From Pseudomonadota bacterium (GTDB lineage: Bacteria > Pseudomonadota > Alphaproteobacteria > Rhizobiales > Aestuariivirgaceae), in NCBI GenBank assembly GCA_020161855.1, contig JAIUNJ010000001.1, positions 1 to 64,000 on the forward strand: a DNA stretch of 64,000 nt, in the 5' to 3' direction. The position numbers and the translations under genes were made by a program. The notes under the pieces were generated by a model that was given only the letters and a program-made list of their open reading frames with translations, did no database searches and was not told the DNA's origin. Shown piece by piece: positions 7,285-15,099 of this stretch (the first letter of the stretch is position 1; each line of letters starts with the position of its first letter).

Positions 7285-7788
7285 TCAATCTCCAGCTTCT
7301 TTTGCCTTTTCGCTGGGCAGCGGCGGCAACCTTACGAGCGGACCATTTACACGGCGCAACTGCTCCACTTGAAGGAAATACTCGTAGTCCCTTCGCAATG
7401 TACCTGCGGCAGGGTTATGGGGTTTCTCCCCAGCCTTCTTGTAGCCAGCCACTAGAATGCTGGTGCTCAATTCCTGTATCGCTTGCTTTACGCGGGCTCG
7501 ATGCTTGCCCTTGAGTTGCGCAGCTCGGATGAAAACCTCCCTGCCGTTCTCATACGCTTCAATCCGTAGGAGGGCCGACTTCGCTCGGCCAATGCTGCGC
7601 TTTTTCGTTATGAGTTGAAAATCGCTGTACGAATTGTCGAGGGGTTCATCAGAAAGCAGTGATGCAAGGTCACGTATGTCAGATTTTGTGAAGTGCTCGA
7701 CATTCTGCAACTCAGCAATAGCGGCTTTCCTTTCGCCATCACTAAGCAATAAAATGAAATTGCTGGCGCTGCGCTTAGTCTTCGCCAT
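7285..7788 (-). CDS. Unknown small protein overlapping the integrase 3' end
   Basis: The 167-residue frame starts 14 bases inside the end of the integrase gene, so it is probably translated from the same mRNA. It is basic and helical, with no signal peptide or transmembrane segment. Segments such as LLSDGERKAAIAELQNVEHFTKSDIRDLASLL and KSALLRIEAYENGREVFIRAA look like packed helices, and the C-terminus is Pro-rich (GPLVRLPPLPSEKAKEAGD). I do not recognise the family. Its fixed position between integrase and excisionase suggests a function in element maintenance or control of recombination, which is inference from context only. Confidence 0.6.
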   Translation of the reverse strand: MAKTKRSASNFILLLSDGERKAAIAELQNVEHFTKSDIRDLASLLSDEPLDNSYSDFQLITKKRSIGRAKSALLRIEAYENGREVFIRAAQLKGKHRARVKQAIQELSTSILVAGYKKAGEKPHNPAAGTLRRDYEYFLQVEQLRRVNGPLVRLPPLPSEKAKEAGD

Positions 7789-8977
7789 TCAAAGCCTTCC
7801 AAATCAGAAAGGAAGTTTCCTCAGCGGTACTACGCATCGCACTGTCATTTAGGTGAGCGTAGACCATGGTCGTTCTGGGGTCCTTGTGACCCAAGAGTTT
7901 CCCAACATTGTGTAAACTTGCGCCGTCACTCACACCAACACTGCCAAATGTCCGGCGAAGGTCATGAATGTCCACGTCCTCAATAGCGGCCTTCTTCCTG
8001 ATCTTCTCCCAGTCCTTTTGGAGCCCAGTGTAGTGACCCGTTCCTCTCGTGGCTGGAAGCACATAAGGATTGCCGACTTCACGAGGAATACTCTTCAGCA
8101 AAGCGATTGCCGGTTTTCCAACAACCACAACCTTGGCTCCCGTCTTGCTGTCTGGCAATTGAAATAGGCCTTTGTCGAAATCGACGTGCTCCCATTTCAG
8201 AGACAAAATCTCGGACTTGCGGCAACCCGTGAGTATGAGCAGCCACACTGCCCTCTTTGCCATCGGGTTGATTTTATCTTCGGCTTCTAGAATTATGCCA
8301 AGCCGTACTATCTCTTCCTGCTGCAAGACGCGCGAACGCTCGACATCCTTCGGTCGGGCGACGCCATGGACTGGGTTATGCTCAATCAGCTTCTGTTGCT
8401 TTGCGAATGTGAATATCCCCCCTAGCAAGCCCGTGGTGCGAGCTGCGGCTCCTTTCCCACCCCTCACTCGGGCTATGCTGCGCGGCCCCCCTTTGAAGTC
8501 ACCAGAGGTCTTTCCAGACATAACATCATTGACAAACCGAGACACGTCACCGCTCGTGACACTTGAAACACGCAACTTCCCCAGAAGTGGGATGATATGA
8601 CGCTCGATCCGCCCCTTGTCGGTCGCCAAAGTTGACGCTTTCTTATTTTGACACCCTTCTTTTAGGTAAGCCTTGCAAAGAGCCGCGACGTCGATCTCCT
8701 GATGTAGCCTTCGCCTCTCTGCCGAAGGGTCCCGGCCATCTACGATCACCCCACTCAATTTGATCGCTTTTTCACGTGCCTTTTCTGGAGTGACCTTGCC
8801 ATGGAGACCAATTGCATATCGACGTGTACGGCCAAGATGGCGATACTGGAGAACATATGACTTCTTGCCGGACGGAAAAACCCGCAGGCCAAATCCCGGC
8901 ATGTCCTCATCCCACACGAAGTATTCCCTATCCTTAGGGACGCAGGCATCAACAGTCTTCTTTGACAGTCGTGGCAT
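7775..8977 (-). CDS. P4-type tyrosine integrase with arm-type DNA-binding domain (DUF4102-like)
   Basis: From the ATG at 8977 the protein has 400 residues; 46 further codons upstream are open but lack the conserved start. Residues 1-95 form the arm-binding domain found in P4-like integrases (DMPGFGLRVFPSGKKSYVLQYR, then RRYAIGLHG). A SAM-like core-binding domain follows to about residue 205. The catalytic set is complete: Arg253 in TGCRKSE, Lys278, HDLR at 338-341, His364 in LGHKD and Tyr373 in MVYAHL. It acts on tRNA-gene attachment sites in this family, and a 3' tRNA-Arg copy lies 160 bases upstream of its start, as expected. It is the probable integrase of the whole island. The preceding Shine-Dalgarno (GAAGAG) is modest. 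Confidence 0.93.
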   Translation of the reverse strand: MPRLSKKTVDACVPKDREYFVWDEDMPGFGLRVFPSGKKSYVLQYRHLGRTRRYAIGLHGKVTPEKAREKAIKLSGVIVDGRDPSAERRRLHQEIDVAALCKAYLKEGCQNKKASTLATDKGRIERHIIPLLGKLRVSSVTSGDVSRFVNDVMSGKTSGDFKGGPRSIARVRGGKGAAARTTGLLGGIFTFAKQQKLIEHNPVHGVARPKDVERSRVLQQEEIVRLGIILEAEDKINPMAKRAVWLLILTGCRKSEILSLKWEHVDFDKGLFQLPDSKTGAKVVVVGKPAIALLKSIPREVGNPYVLPATRGTGHYTGLQKDWEKIRKKAAIEDVDIHDLRRTFGSVGVSDGASLHNVGKLLGHKDPRTTMVYAHLNDSAMRSTAEETSFLIWKALNGED

Positions 8978-9137
8978 CTCTTCAATACACTTGTTGCTTC
9001 CACGGAAGCGTCCCGGAAGCAGAAAATGGGAAATCTGCTCCATTTGCGAGTATGATGACGTAACTGTAGCCCGTCTAACTGATTGTTCTATAATGCTTAA
9101 TGAAAAACGGTGCATTCCTGTGAAATGGCCGCAACAT

Positions 9138-9184
9138 CCCTCCGAAGGCAGAGGTCACAGGTTCGAATCCTGTCGGGTGCGCCA
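9138..9184 (+). other. attR-like site: 47-base copy of the 3' end of tRNA-Arg(CCG)
   Basis: The sequence runs from the anticodon loop (CTCCGAA, anticodon CCG) through the 3' anticodon stem, variable loop, the T arm with GGTTCGAATCC, the acceptor 3' strand and CCA. The 5' half is missing: the bases before it do not pair with the anticodon stem (CATCC where CTGCC is needed). This is the footprint left by a P4-type integrase that crosses over in the anticodon loop. The orientation implies that the intact tRNA gene lies to the left of the island, outside the window. Confidence 0.8.
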
Positions 9185-9266
9185 TGCCTTTGAGTAGTTT
9201 ATATCGTTCGGAACAAAAGGTCGCGGCTCTAAACTCACCAAATACTCACCAACGGCACTGGTAGCG

Positions 9267-10034
9267 ATGGCGATCAACCCCTTTGAATGGCAATGCTCTT
9301 TCTGCAACCAACACCAAGTCGTAACAGACAGTACCTTTGCTAAGAGCTTCAAAAAGCTTTATCTCGGCAAGCCCCGGGCGGGTGATGTTGGCGTGAGTTT
9401 TTATGCCATCCGTTGCGCAAACCCATCTTGCAACGAGTTAACTTTGACCTTTTCATACGTTACGGCCAAGGTGCACAATGGTGATTGGGTCGAGAATGCA
9501 GAGTTGCAATCTTGGCGCCTGCTACCTGATTCCTATGCCAAGCCCCAACCAGACTACATCCCCATCGCGCTGCGTGACGACTATCGCGAAGCATGTTTGA
9601 TTAGAGACAAGAGTCCAAAGTCTGCTGCAACCCTAGCACGCCGATGCCTTCAAGGCATGATTCGAGACTTCTGCGGGATCTCCAAATCCCGACTGGTCGA
9701 TGAGATAAACACGCTGCGAGAGCGGGTCGAAGATGGTTCAGCACCCAAAGGTGTCGAACCAGAAACAGTCGAAGCCATAGATGCGATCCGAGGGATAGGT
9801 AATATTGGCGCTCACATGGAGAGGGACATCAGCTTGATTGTTGATGTCGACCCTGGTGAAGCACAGGCATTGATTGAGTTGATCGAAATGCTGTTCGAAG
9901 AGTGGTATGTCGCTCGACACGTCCGCGACGAAAAACTCACGCGAGTTAAGATGATAGCTGCTGAAAAGGCGGCTGCCATTCAGGCGGGAAAAGCTCAGAT
10001 GGCCCAGCAGAAGCTCGCGACTACAACAGATTAG
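9267..10034 (+). CDS. DUF4145 domain protein with N-terminal zinc ribbon
   Basis: The 255-residue product opens with a zinc-ribbon-like module: CSFC at about residues 10-13 and CANPSC at about 50-55. The middle carries the DUF4145 pattern (KSPKSAATLARRCLQGMIRDFCGI, then AIDAIRGIGNIGAHMERD), in which the histidine of the GAH motif is conserved, and the C-terminus is a long charged helix. The family is frequent beside restriction and defence genes, but its biochemical role is not established. The gene sits just to the right of the tRNA-Arg 3' copy, yet its base composition resembles the island rather than the chromosome. Two direct copies of ACTCACCA lie 15 to 35 bases before its start. It may be a remnant of an earlier insertion. 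Confidence 0.8.
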   Translation: MAINPFEWQCSFCNQHQVVTDSTFAKSFKKLYLGKPRAGDVGVSFYAIRCANPSCNELTLTFSYVTAKVHNGDWVENAELQSWRLLPDSYAKPQPDYIPIALRDDYREACLIRDKSPKSAATLARRCLQGMIRDFCGISKSRLVDEINTLRERVEDGSAPKGVEPETVEAIDAIRGIGNIGAHMERDISLIVDVDPGEAQALIELIEMLFEEWYVARHVRDEKLTRVKMIAAEKAAAIQAGKAQMAQQKLATTTD

Positions 10035-10073
10035 AGCGAAGTCACTCGCAGCTAAGCGAACAGGACATAAGCG

Positions 10074-10577
10074 ATGAATCAGCAAGTCGATGGTACTGCT
10101 GGCGGGCGGAACGGCTCGCCGGTCGCGCGCAAAGGAGACCGCGAACTCGTCGCAACGCGGACATTCGATGCGCCACCCGCGGCAGTCTACAGGGCGTGGA
10201 GCCAGTCCGGTTTGTTCCAGCGCTGGTGGCTGCCGAAATCGGCGTCGGGCGTTTCGCTTGTCTCCTGCGATCTCGACGTTCGCACCGGGGGTAAATACCG
10301 GCTGGAATTCAGCGTGGATGGCGCGAACACCATGGCTTTCTACGGCAAATACCTCGATGTGGTGCCGAACGAACGCATTGTCTGGACGAACGACGAGGGC
10401 GAAGAGGGTGCCGTCACCACCGTCACCCTCGAGGACCGGAACGGGAAGACGCTGCTGACCTTCCACGAAATCTATCCCTCCGAAGAGGCACTTGTGGAAG
10501 CCCTCCAGGGCTCGGCTGCCGCATTGCCGGAACAGCTGGCGCAGCTCGACGCGCTGCTCTCCGGCGCGGGCGCGTAG
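10074..10577 (+). CDS. SRPBCC (AHSA1/START-like) domain protein
   Basis: The 167-residue protein has the SRPBCC fold signature: ELVATRTFDAPPAAVYRAWSQ at residues 25-45, LFQRWWLPKSA, DVRTGGKYRLEF, VVPNERIVWTNDEG and a C-terminal TLLTFHEIYPS strand with a long final helix. Members of the AHSA1-like group bind hydrophobic ligands in a deep pocket; no ligand can be named here. AGGA lies nine bases before the ATG. The high GC content marks the return to ordinary chromosome after the island. It faces a convergently oriented transporter operon and has no obvious operon partner. Confidence 0.85.
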   Translation: MNQQVDGTAGGRNGSPVARKGDRELVATRTFDAPPAAVYRAWSQSGLFQRWWLPKSASGVSLVSCDLDVRTGGKYRLEFSVDGANTMAFYGKYLDVVPNERIVWTNDEGEEGAVTTVTLEDRNGKTLLTFHEIYPSEEALVEALQGSAAALPEQLAQLDALLSGAGA

Positions 10578-10604
10578 CGCGGGACGGCCGGGTGAAGCGG
10601 GCCG

Positions 10605-10925
10605 CTACTCCACCGACTGGTCGTGGCGCCAGCTTCCGCCCAGAAGTCCGACGCTGGCTGCGGCGAGGCCGAGCCAGAGCAGCAGGGGTGAATACCAGGT
10701 GATGTTCAGCCAGTGCTTTTGTGTGCACAGCGACATGGCGAGGTCACAGATGGTGGAGTTGAAACCGGCACAACGGAACGAACTGGACAGATCCATGTAG
10801 CCGGCGGAAACCACCTGGCGGAACACCAGCCCCCACCAGATGATTGCGCTCAGGACAGCGAGGCCGCCCAGGATGGCGAGAAAGGCCGGCCAGCGCGACA
10901 GGAACGGGAGTGCGTGCCTGCTCAT
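10605..10925 (-). CDS. Small two-helix membrane protein coupled to a NitT/TauT-type ABC transporter
   Basis: The 106-residue protein has hydrophobic helices at about residues 13-38 and 76-98, joined by a loop of about 40 residues. The loop carries three cysteines (FRCAGFNSTICDLAMSLC), which would probably face the periplasm. The start overlaps the stop of the ABC ATPase gene by four bases, so it is the last gene of the importer operon. I do not recognise the family. Possible roles are a transporter accessory subunit, substrate channelling, or disulfide/metal handling at the membrane; the cysteines make a redox or metal role attractive but unproven. Confidence 0.7.
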   Translation of the reverse strand: MSRHALPFLSRWPAFLAILGGLAVLSAIIWWGLVFRQVVSAGYMDLSSSFRCAGFNSTICDLAMSLCTQKHWLNITWYSPLLLWLGLAAASVGLLGGSWRHDQSVE

Positions 10926-11725
10926 GCGGCCTCCCTCTTCTTGCCGCGATGCCCGAGATTGAGCGCCGACAAGATCTCGCCGCGCAGCTTCACAACCTTC
11001 CGGCTGGTGCGCTCCCTGTCGTTGCCGAGGTCTATCCTGAATTCGCGCAGAAGGCGCGCGGGCCTGTCGCTGAAGACCAGCACGCGCTCCGAAAGAAGGA
11101 TGGCCTCCTCAACATCATGGGTGACCAGAATGCCGGTAAAGCGCTTCTCCTCCCAGAGGGCGCGGAGATCATCCTGCAAGGCCATGCGCGTGAAGGAGTC
11201 GAGCTTGCCAAAGGGCTCATCGAGCAACAGCACCGACGGATCGTTGACCAGGGCGCGCGCCAGAGCTGCGCGCTGCGCCATGCCGCCCGAAAGCTGATGC
11301 GGATAGGCCCGTTCAAACCCGGAGAGCCCCACCTGCGCGATGGCCTCGTCGATCCGCTGCCTGCTGCCACGGAGTTCGTTGCGCGCCGTCGGCCCCGCCG
11401 CCACATTCTGCCAGACAGTGGCCCAGGGAAAGAGCGTCGCATCCTGGAAGGCAAGGATGCGTGACGGGTGCGGCCCGGTGATCCGCGCGGAGCCGGAAAG
11501 AAGCGAGCCCCTGCTTGGCGTTTCAAGGCCAGCCAGCAGGCGCAGCAAAGTTGATTTTCCGCAGCCCGAAGGCCCGAGGCACGAGACGAACTCGCCCGGC
11601 TCCACGCGCAGCGAGATGTTGTCGAGCACCGGCAGGGGTGCGCCTTCGATGCTGTAGGCGTGGCTGACCGACTGCACATCGACGGCAACGCCGCGGCCTG
11701 TTTCCGTATGTGCGCCCGCGGTCAT
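10922..11725 (-). CDS. ABC transporter ATP-binding protein, NitT/TauT (SsuB-like) type
   Basis: The 267-residue ATPase has Walker A GPSGCGKST at 51-59, a Q-loop around 94 (LAFQDATLFPW), the signature LSGGMAQRAALARAL at 145-159 and Walker B VLLLDEP at 165-171, followed by an H-loop THDVEEA. The compact length without a C-terminal regulatory domain and the FPW after the Q-loop are typical of the nitrate/sulfonate/taurine group. It energises the permease encoded just upstream; the two genes overlap by four bases. The substrate cannot be read from the ATPase. All catalytic motifs are intact. Confidence 0.9.
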   Translation of the reverse strand: MTAGAHTETGRGVAVDVQSVSHAYSIEGAPLPVLDNISLRVEPGEFVSCLGPSGCGKSTLLRLLAGLETPSRGSLLSGSARITGPHPSRILAFQDATLFPWATVWQNVAAGPTARNELRGSRQRIDEAIAQVGLSGFERAYPHQLSGGMAQRAALARALVNDPSVLLLDEPFGKLDSFTRMALQDDLRALWEEKRFTGILVTHDVEEAILLSERVLVFSDRPARLLREFRIDLGNDRERTSRKVVKLRGEILSALNLGHRGKKREAA

Positions 11726-12726
11726 GCGATGAACCCCTGCTGCCAGCGCAGCAAGCGGCCGCGCACAGTGAACAGCGCCTTCACAAGCCCGGCGCAGATG
11801 AGCGCCATGATCACCAGCGTGGCATAGACATTGGCATAGGCCGAATAGGCGGTCTGGAACTGGATATACCAGCCGAGGCCATATTTGGCGCCGAGCATCT
11901 CGGCCACCACGAGCACCGCGAAGGAATAATACAGCCCCATGAACAGGCCGACAAAGACATGCGGCAGCGAGGCCGGAATGGCGATGTGCCGGATCAGGTA
12001 GGAGGTGCCGGCGCCCATGGTGCGCGCCACCTCATAATAGGCCTTGTTGATGGCACCGACGCCGGAAGCCGTCAGGATGGCGACGGGAATGCCGCAGGAC
12101 AGGGCAACGATGAAAATGCTCGCCTGGAACGTGGAGGGGAAGAAATAGAAGGTCACCGGAATCCAGGCGGAGGCCGGCACCGGGCCGATCAGCTTGAGCA
12201 ACGGCATGCCCCAATAGGCGAAGCTCCTGGACCAGCCGAGGGCGAGGCCGATGACATAGCCCACGGCTATTCCCGAAAAGAAACCCAGCAGCCAGAGCCG
12301 CGCCGTATAGGCAATGCAGATCAGCAGGCGCTGGCCATCGGCCACATAGACCTGGATCAGGCCCTGCGGCGGCGAGAAGAACGGCTTTGGCAGCCAACCT
12401 GTCTTGGCCGTCGTGAACTCCCAAAAAAGGAGCCACAGGCCGAGCGCCAGAAGCCAGGGGCCATAGTGCCGGAGCTTGGCCGCTATCCGCTGCGGCAGGA
12501 GGCGGATACCGGGCACGAGCGCAAGAAGGGCGAGCGCCACGGCAGCGCACAGGACAGCGAAAAGCATCGTCGATCCCCAGGGCACCACATCCGGGAGGAC
12601 ATAGGTGACAAGCGCCGTCGCCAACCAGGCAAGGCCTGCCAGCAGGCCCGTGTTCCAGAAGGCCTCAGCGCGGCGCGCAACTGACAGCGCTGCGCCGGTC
12701 TCGACATCGGCAACTGCTGACGACAT
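11722..12726 (-). CDS. ABC transporter permease, NitT/TauT type, with extra N-terminal helices
   Basis: The 334-residue protein is longer than the common ~260-residue SsuC-like permeases because of an N-terminal block of about 90 residues with two extra hydrophobic segments (LLAGLAWLATALVTYVL and TMLFAVLCAAVALALLALV). The remainder has the permease core with about six transmembrane helices and the coupling-loop motif EVARTMGAGTSYLIRHIAIPASLP near residues 240-265, which contacts the ATPase. It lies between the substrate-binding protein and ATPase genes and overlaps the latter by four bases. Together they would move a small organic or inorganic anion inward. Confidence 0.9.
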   Translation of the reverse strand: MSSAVADVETGAALSVARRAEAFWNTGLLAGLAWLATALVTYVLPDVVPWGSTMLFAVLCAAVALALLALVPGIRLLPQRIAAKLRHYGPWLLALGLWLLFWEFTTAKTGWLPKPFFSPPQGLIQVYVADGQRLLICIAYTARLWLLGFFSGIAVGYVIGLALGWSRSFAYWGMPLLKLIGPVPASAWIPVTFYFFPSTFQASIFIVALSCGIPVAILTASGVGAINKAYYEVARTMGAGTSYLIRHIAIPASLPHVFVGLFMGLYYSFAVLVVAEMLGAKYGLGWYIQFQTAYSAYANVYATLVIMALICAGLVKALFTVRGRLLRWQQGFIA

Positions 12727-12732
12727 TCAAAT

Positions 12733-13764
12733 TCAGGCAAGAATGTCGATGGTCACGCGGCGGGCAAATTCATCCGCATCGGTGGCAGCATCAAGGACCT
12801 TGGTGAGCTTGAGATCATCGGCGGCCCGCTTGATCTCCTTGATCAGCGGCTCGCCCACAGGATGATTGTGATAGACGATGCCCGCCAGAATCTCGACGAG
12901 ATCAGCCCGCGGCAGGCCCGGGTTCAACGCCTTGAGATACCAGTCCGCGACCTCGTCCGGGTGATTGGCGGTGTATTCATGGATTTCGAGATTGGCCTGA
13001 GCCACGCGGCGCACCGCATCCGGGTTGTCCTTGAGGAACGGGCCATTGGCGCCAAGCACGCAGCATACGGCATCCTGATAAATGCCGGTCTGGGTATCAG
13101 CGATGAGCTTGAGGCCGAACTGCTTCTGGATGCTGTAGGCCCAGGGGTCGAGATGCGCCGCAAGATCGGCATCGCCCCGCTTGACCGCCTCTCCGACGAT
13201 GTCGAAAGGCACCGTCACCCATTCCACGCCCTGCTCGGGATCGATGCCGTTACGGGCGAGCGTGACCTGGAAGGCGATCTTGGGCGGTGAAGCCACATCA
13301 TAGGAGGCGATGCGCTTGCCGGCGACCTGCTTGATGTCGGTGATGCCGGAAGCCTCCGAGGCCAGCAGCCGCTGGCAGCCGCCATGAGAGCCGACGAAAA
13401 GCTTCACATCAAAGCCTTGTTCCAAGGGTTTCAGCCAATCGAGCACGAGGCCGGCGCCGATATCAGCCTTGTTGGTGGCGAGGGCCTGAATCAGGGTCTG
13501 GCCCGAGGCGCCCTGATAGAAGAGCTCCACGTCCACGCCATGCTTCTTGTAGAAGCCCTTGTCCACGCCGAAGCCCAGTGGGGCATGGCAGGCGGCCACC
13601 TCGGTCCAGGCAATGCGCACCTTGGCCGGGGCTTGCGCCACGGCTGGCGCGAAGATCTTGCTGCCAATTGCCGTCGCAGAAATAGCCGCTCCGCCAGCGG
13701 CTGCACTGCGCAGCAGCTTGCGGCGCGAGATGGGTCCAGATCGTAGTGTTGGCTTGCCCGGCAT
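12733..13764 (-). CDS. Tat-exported ABC substrate-binding protein, NMT1/SsuA-like
   Basis: The 343-residue protein begins with a twin-arginine signal (SRRKLLRSAAAGGAAISA) and an AVAQA cleavage region at about residue 44, so it is folded before export to the periplasm. The mature part has the type-2 periplasmic binding fold: VRIAWTEVAACHAPLGFGVDKGFYKKHGVDVELF, QALATNKADIGAGLVLDWLKPLEQG, and VKLFVGSHGGCQ. The pattern of a conserved Trp-Thr-Glu near the start and a cysteine-bearing loop resembles NitT/TauT receptors for nitrate, sulfonates, or thiamine precursors; the ligand is unknown. It is the first gene of a four-gene operon reading leftward and would be the most expressed. Confidence 0.88.
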   Translation of the reverse strand: MPGKPTLRSGPISRRKLLRSAAAGGAAISATAIGSKIFAPAVAQAPAKVRIAWTEVAACHAPLGFGVDKGFYKKHGVDVELFYQGASGQTLIQALATNKADIGAGLVLDWLKPLEQGFDVKLFVGSHGGCQRLLASEASGITDIKQVAGKRIASYDVASPPKIAFQVTLARNGIDPEQGVEWVTVPFDIVGEAVKRGDADLAAHLDPWAYSIQKQFGLKLIADTQTGIYQDAVCCVLGANGPFLKDNPDAVRRVAQANLEIHEYTANHPDEVADWYLKALNPGLPRADLVEILAGIVYHNHPVGEPLIKEIKRAADDLKLTKVLDAATDADEFARRVTIDILA

Positions 13765-14068
13765 GATTCAGCACTCCTCTTCCTGTGAGAACGCGCTGAC
13801 ACCCGGGGCCCCGCGCCTCGACCGCCAGCACGTCCGTTATGCTGCTGTGCAGAATGCGCGCTGCGCGGCCCAGAACAATTGAGGAAAGCTCCATCGCGCC
13901 CTGAGGAAAGCTCAAGTGATGGCAGGCGCCCGGCACCGGAACTATCAAGATGACCGAACCGGGAGCATGTAGTAGGAGTGCCCTTGCAACCAGCATGCTC
14001 ATCCAGAGCCTGCAAGAGTTCCCAGGTGACATGACTTCCAACTTGCTGAAGGCCGGCACAGCACAGCC
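13765..14068. other. 304-base divergent intergenic region, no gene recognised
   Basis: The stretch lies between the substrate-binding protein gene (leftward) and the glycosyltransferase gene (rightward) and must hold both promoters. A direct repeat GAGGAAAGCTC occurs at about 13881 and 13903. Frames on the minus strand that cross the region continue deep into the substrate-binding gene in another phase and look like shadows. I see no tRNA, hairpin terminator or protein of known type. Confidence 0.4.
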
Positions 14069-15064
14069 ATGAAACTGATCATCCAGATTCCCTGCCTCAA
14101 CGAGGCGGAAACGCTTGCCATCGCCCTTTCAGCCCTTCCGCGGCAGGTGCCGGGTTTCAGCTCCGTCGAATGGCTCGTCATCGATGATGGCAGCAGTGAC
14201 AATACGGCCGAGATTGCACGGGCGAACGGCGTTGATCATGTTGTCCGGCATCCCAAGAACCGTGGCCTCGCCAAGGCCTTCATGACGGGGATCGAAGCCT
14301 GCCTGAGCCATGGTGCCGATGTCATCGTCAACACCGATGCCGACGACCAATATAACGCTGCTGACATTCCGGCCCTTGTGGCGCCGATCCTCGAGCACCG
14401 CGCCGATCTTGTCATCGGTGCCCGGCCGATCTCGGCGATCGAGCATTTTTCGCCGGTCAAGAAGCTGCTGCAGAAACTCGGCAGCTGGGTCGTGCGGGTG
14501 GCCAGCAAGACCGATGTGCCCGATGCGCCAAGCGGCTTCCGCGCCATGAGCCGGGCGGCCGCCCAGCACATGATGGTGTTCAACAACTATACCTATACGC
14601 TGGAAACCATCATTCAGGCTGGCCAGAAGAACATGGCCATCGTTTCGGTGCCAATCCGGGTCAACAAGGATCTGCGGCCGTCGCGCCTCGTCAGGAGCAT
14701 CCCCTCCTACATCCGGCGCAGCATCGTCACGATTGTCCGTATCTTCGTCATCTACCGGCCCTTCCTCTTCTTCGGAGTCATAGGGTCTGTGCTGTTCGCT
14801 GCCGGCTTCCTGATCGGTATGCGATTCCTCTGGCATTATCTCGCGGGCTTCGGTGAGGGCCGCATCCAGTCGCTGATCCTTGCGGCCGTGCTGCTCGGTA
14901 TCGGTTTTCAGACGATCCTTGTTGCCTTTGTGGCCGACCTGCTGGCCGCCAACCGAAAGCTTCTCGAAGACATCAGATTCAAGTCTTCGAATTTTCCCAG
15001 TGCCGGTGCACCGCACCTGAGCAACAAATCGCTTCCTGAGTCCAAGGCAAGCAATCAGCCGTAA
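14069..15064 (+). CDS. Family 2 glycosyltransferase with C-terminal membrane helices
   Basis: Residues 1-230 form a GT-A domain with the opening KLIIQIPCLNEAETLAIAL, the nucleotide-binding DDGSSDNT at about 38-45, and the DADDQYNAADIP metal-binding region (DXD type) near 91-102. The C-terminal ~90 residues contain two transmembrane helices (FLFFGVIGSVLFAAGFLIGM and LILAAVLLGIGFQTILVAFVADLLAANRKL). This resembles polyprenyl-phosphate sugar transferases (DPM1-like) working on the cytoplasmic face of the inner membrane. The sugar and acceptor are not known. It stands alone, facing a GGDEF-EAL gene across a 35-base gap. Confidence 0.88.
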   Translation: MKLIIQIPCLNEAETLAIALSALPRQVPGFSSVEWLVIDDGSSDNTAEIARANGVDHVVRHPKNRGLAKAFMTGIEACLSHGADVIVNTDADDQYNAADIPALVAPILEHRADLVIGARPISAIEHFSPVKKLLQKLGSWVVRVASKTDVPDAPSGFRAMSRAAAQHMMVFNNYTYTLETIIQAGQKNMAIVSVPIRVNKDLRPSRLVRSIPSYIRRSIVTIVRIFVIYRPFLFFGVIGSVLFAAGFLIGMRFLWHYLAGFGEGRIQSLILAAVLLGIGFQTILVAFVADLLAANRKLLEDIRFKSSNFPSAGAPHLSNKSLPESKASNQP

Positions 15065-15099
15065 CCAGAGAGTGCGATGCGTGCTTTAGGTCCCCGCGC

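Noticed and set aside
9138-9184. A functional tRNA-Arg gene at the island border
   Set aside because: The 5' half is missing and the bases before the anticodon loop cannot form the anticodon stem, so it is only a tRNA 3' end.
13463-14059. Minus-strand frames crossing the spacer between the substrate-binding gene and the glycosyltransferase gene
   Set aside because: They continue into the substrate-binding gene in a wrong frame, are rich in Arg/Ser/Pro, and have no family match I can see.
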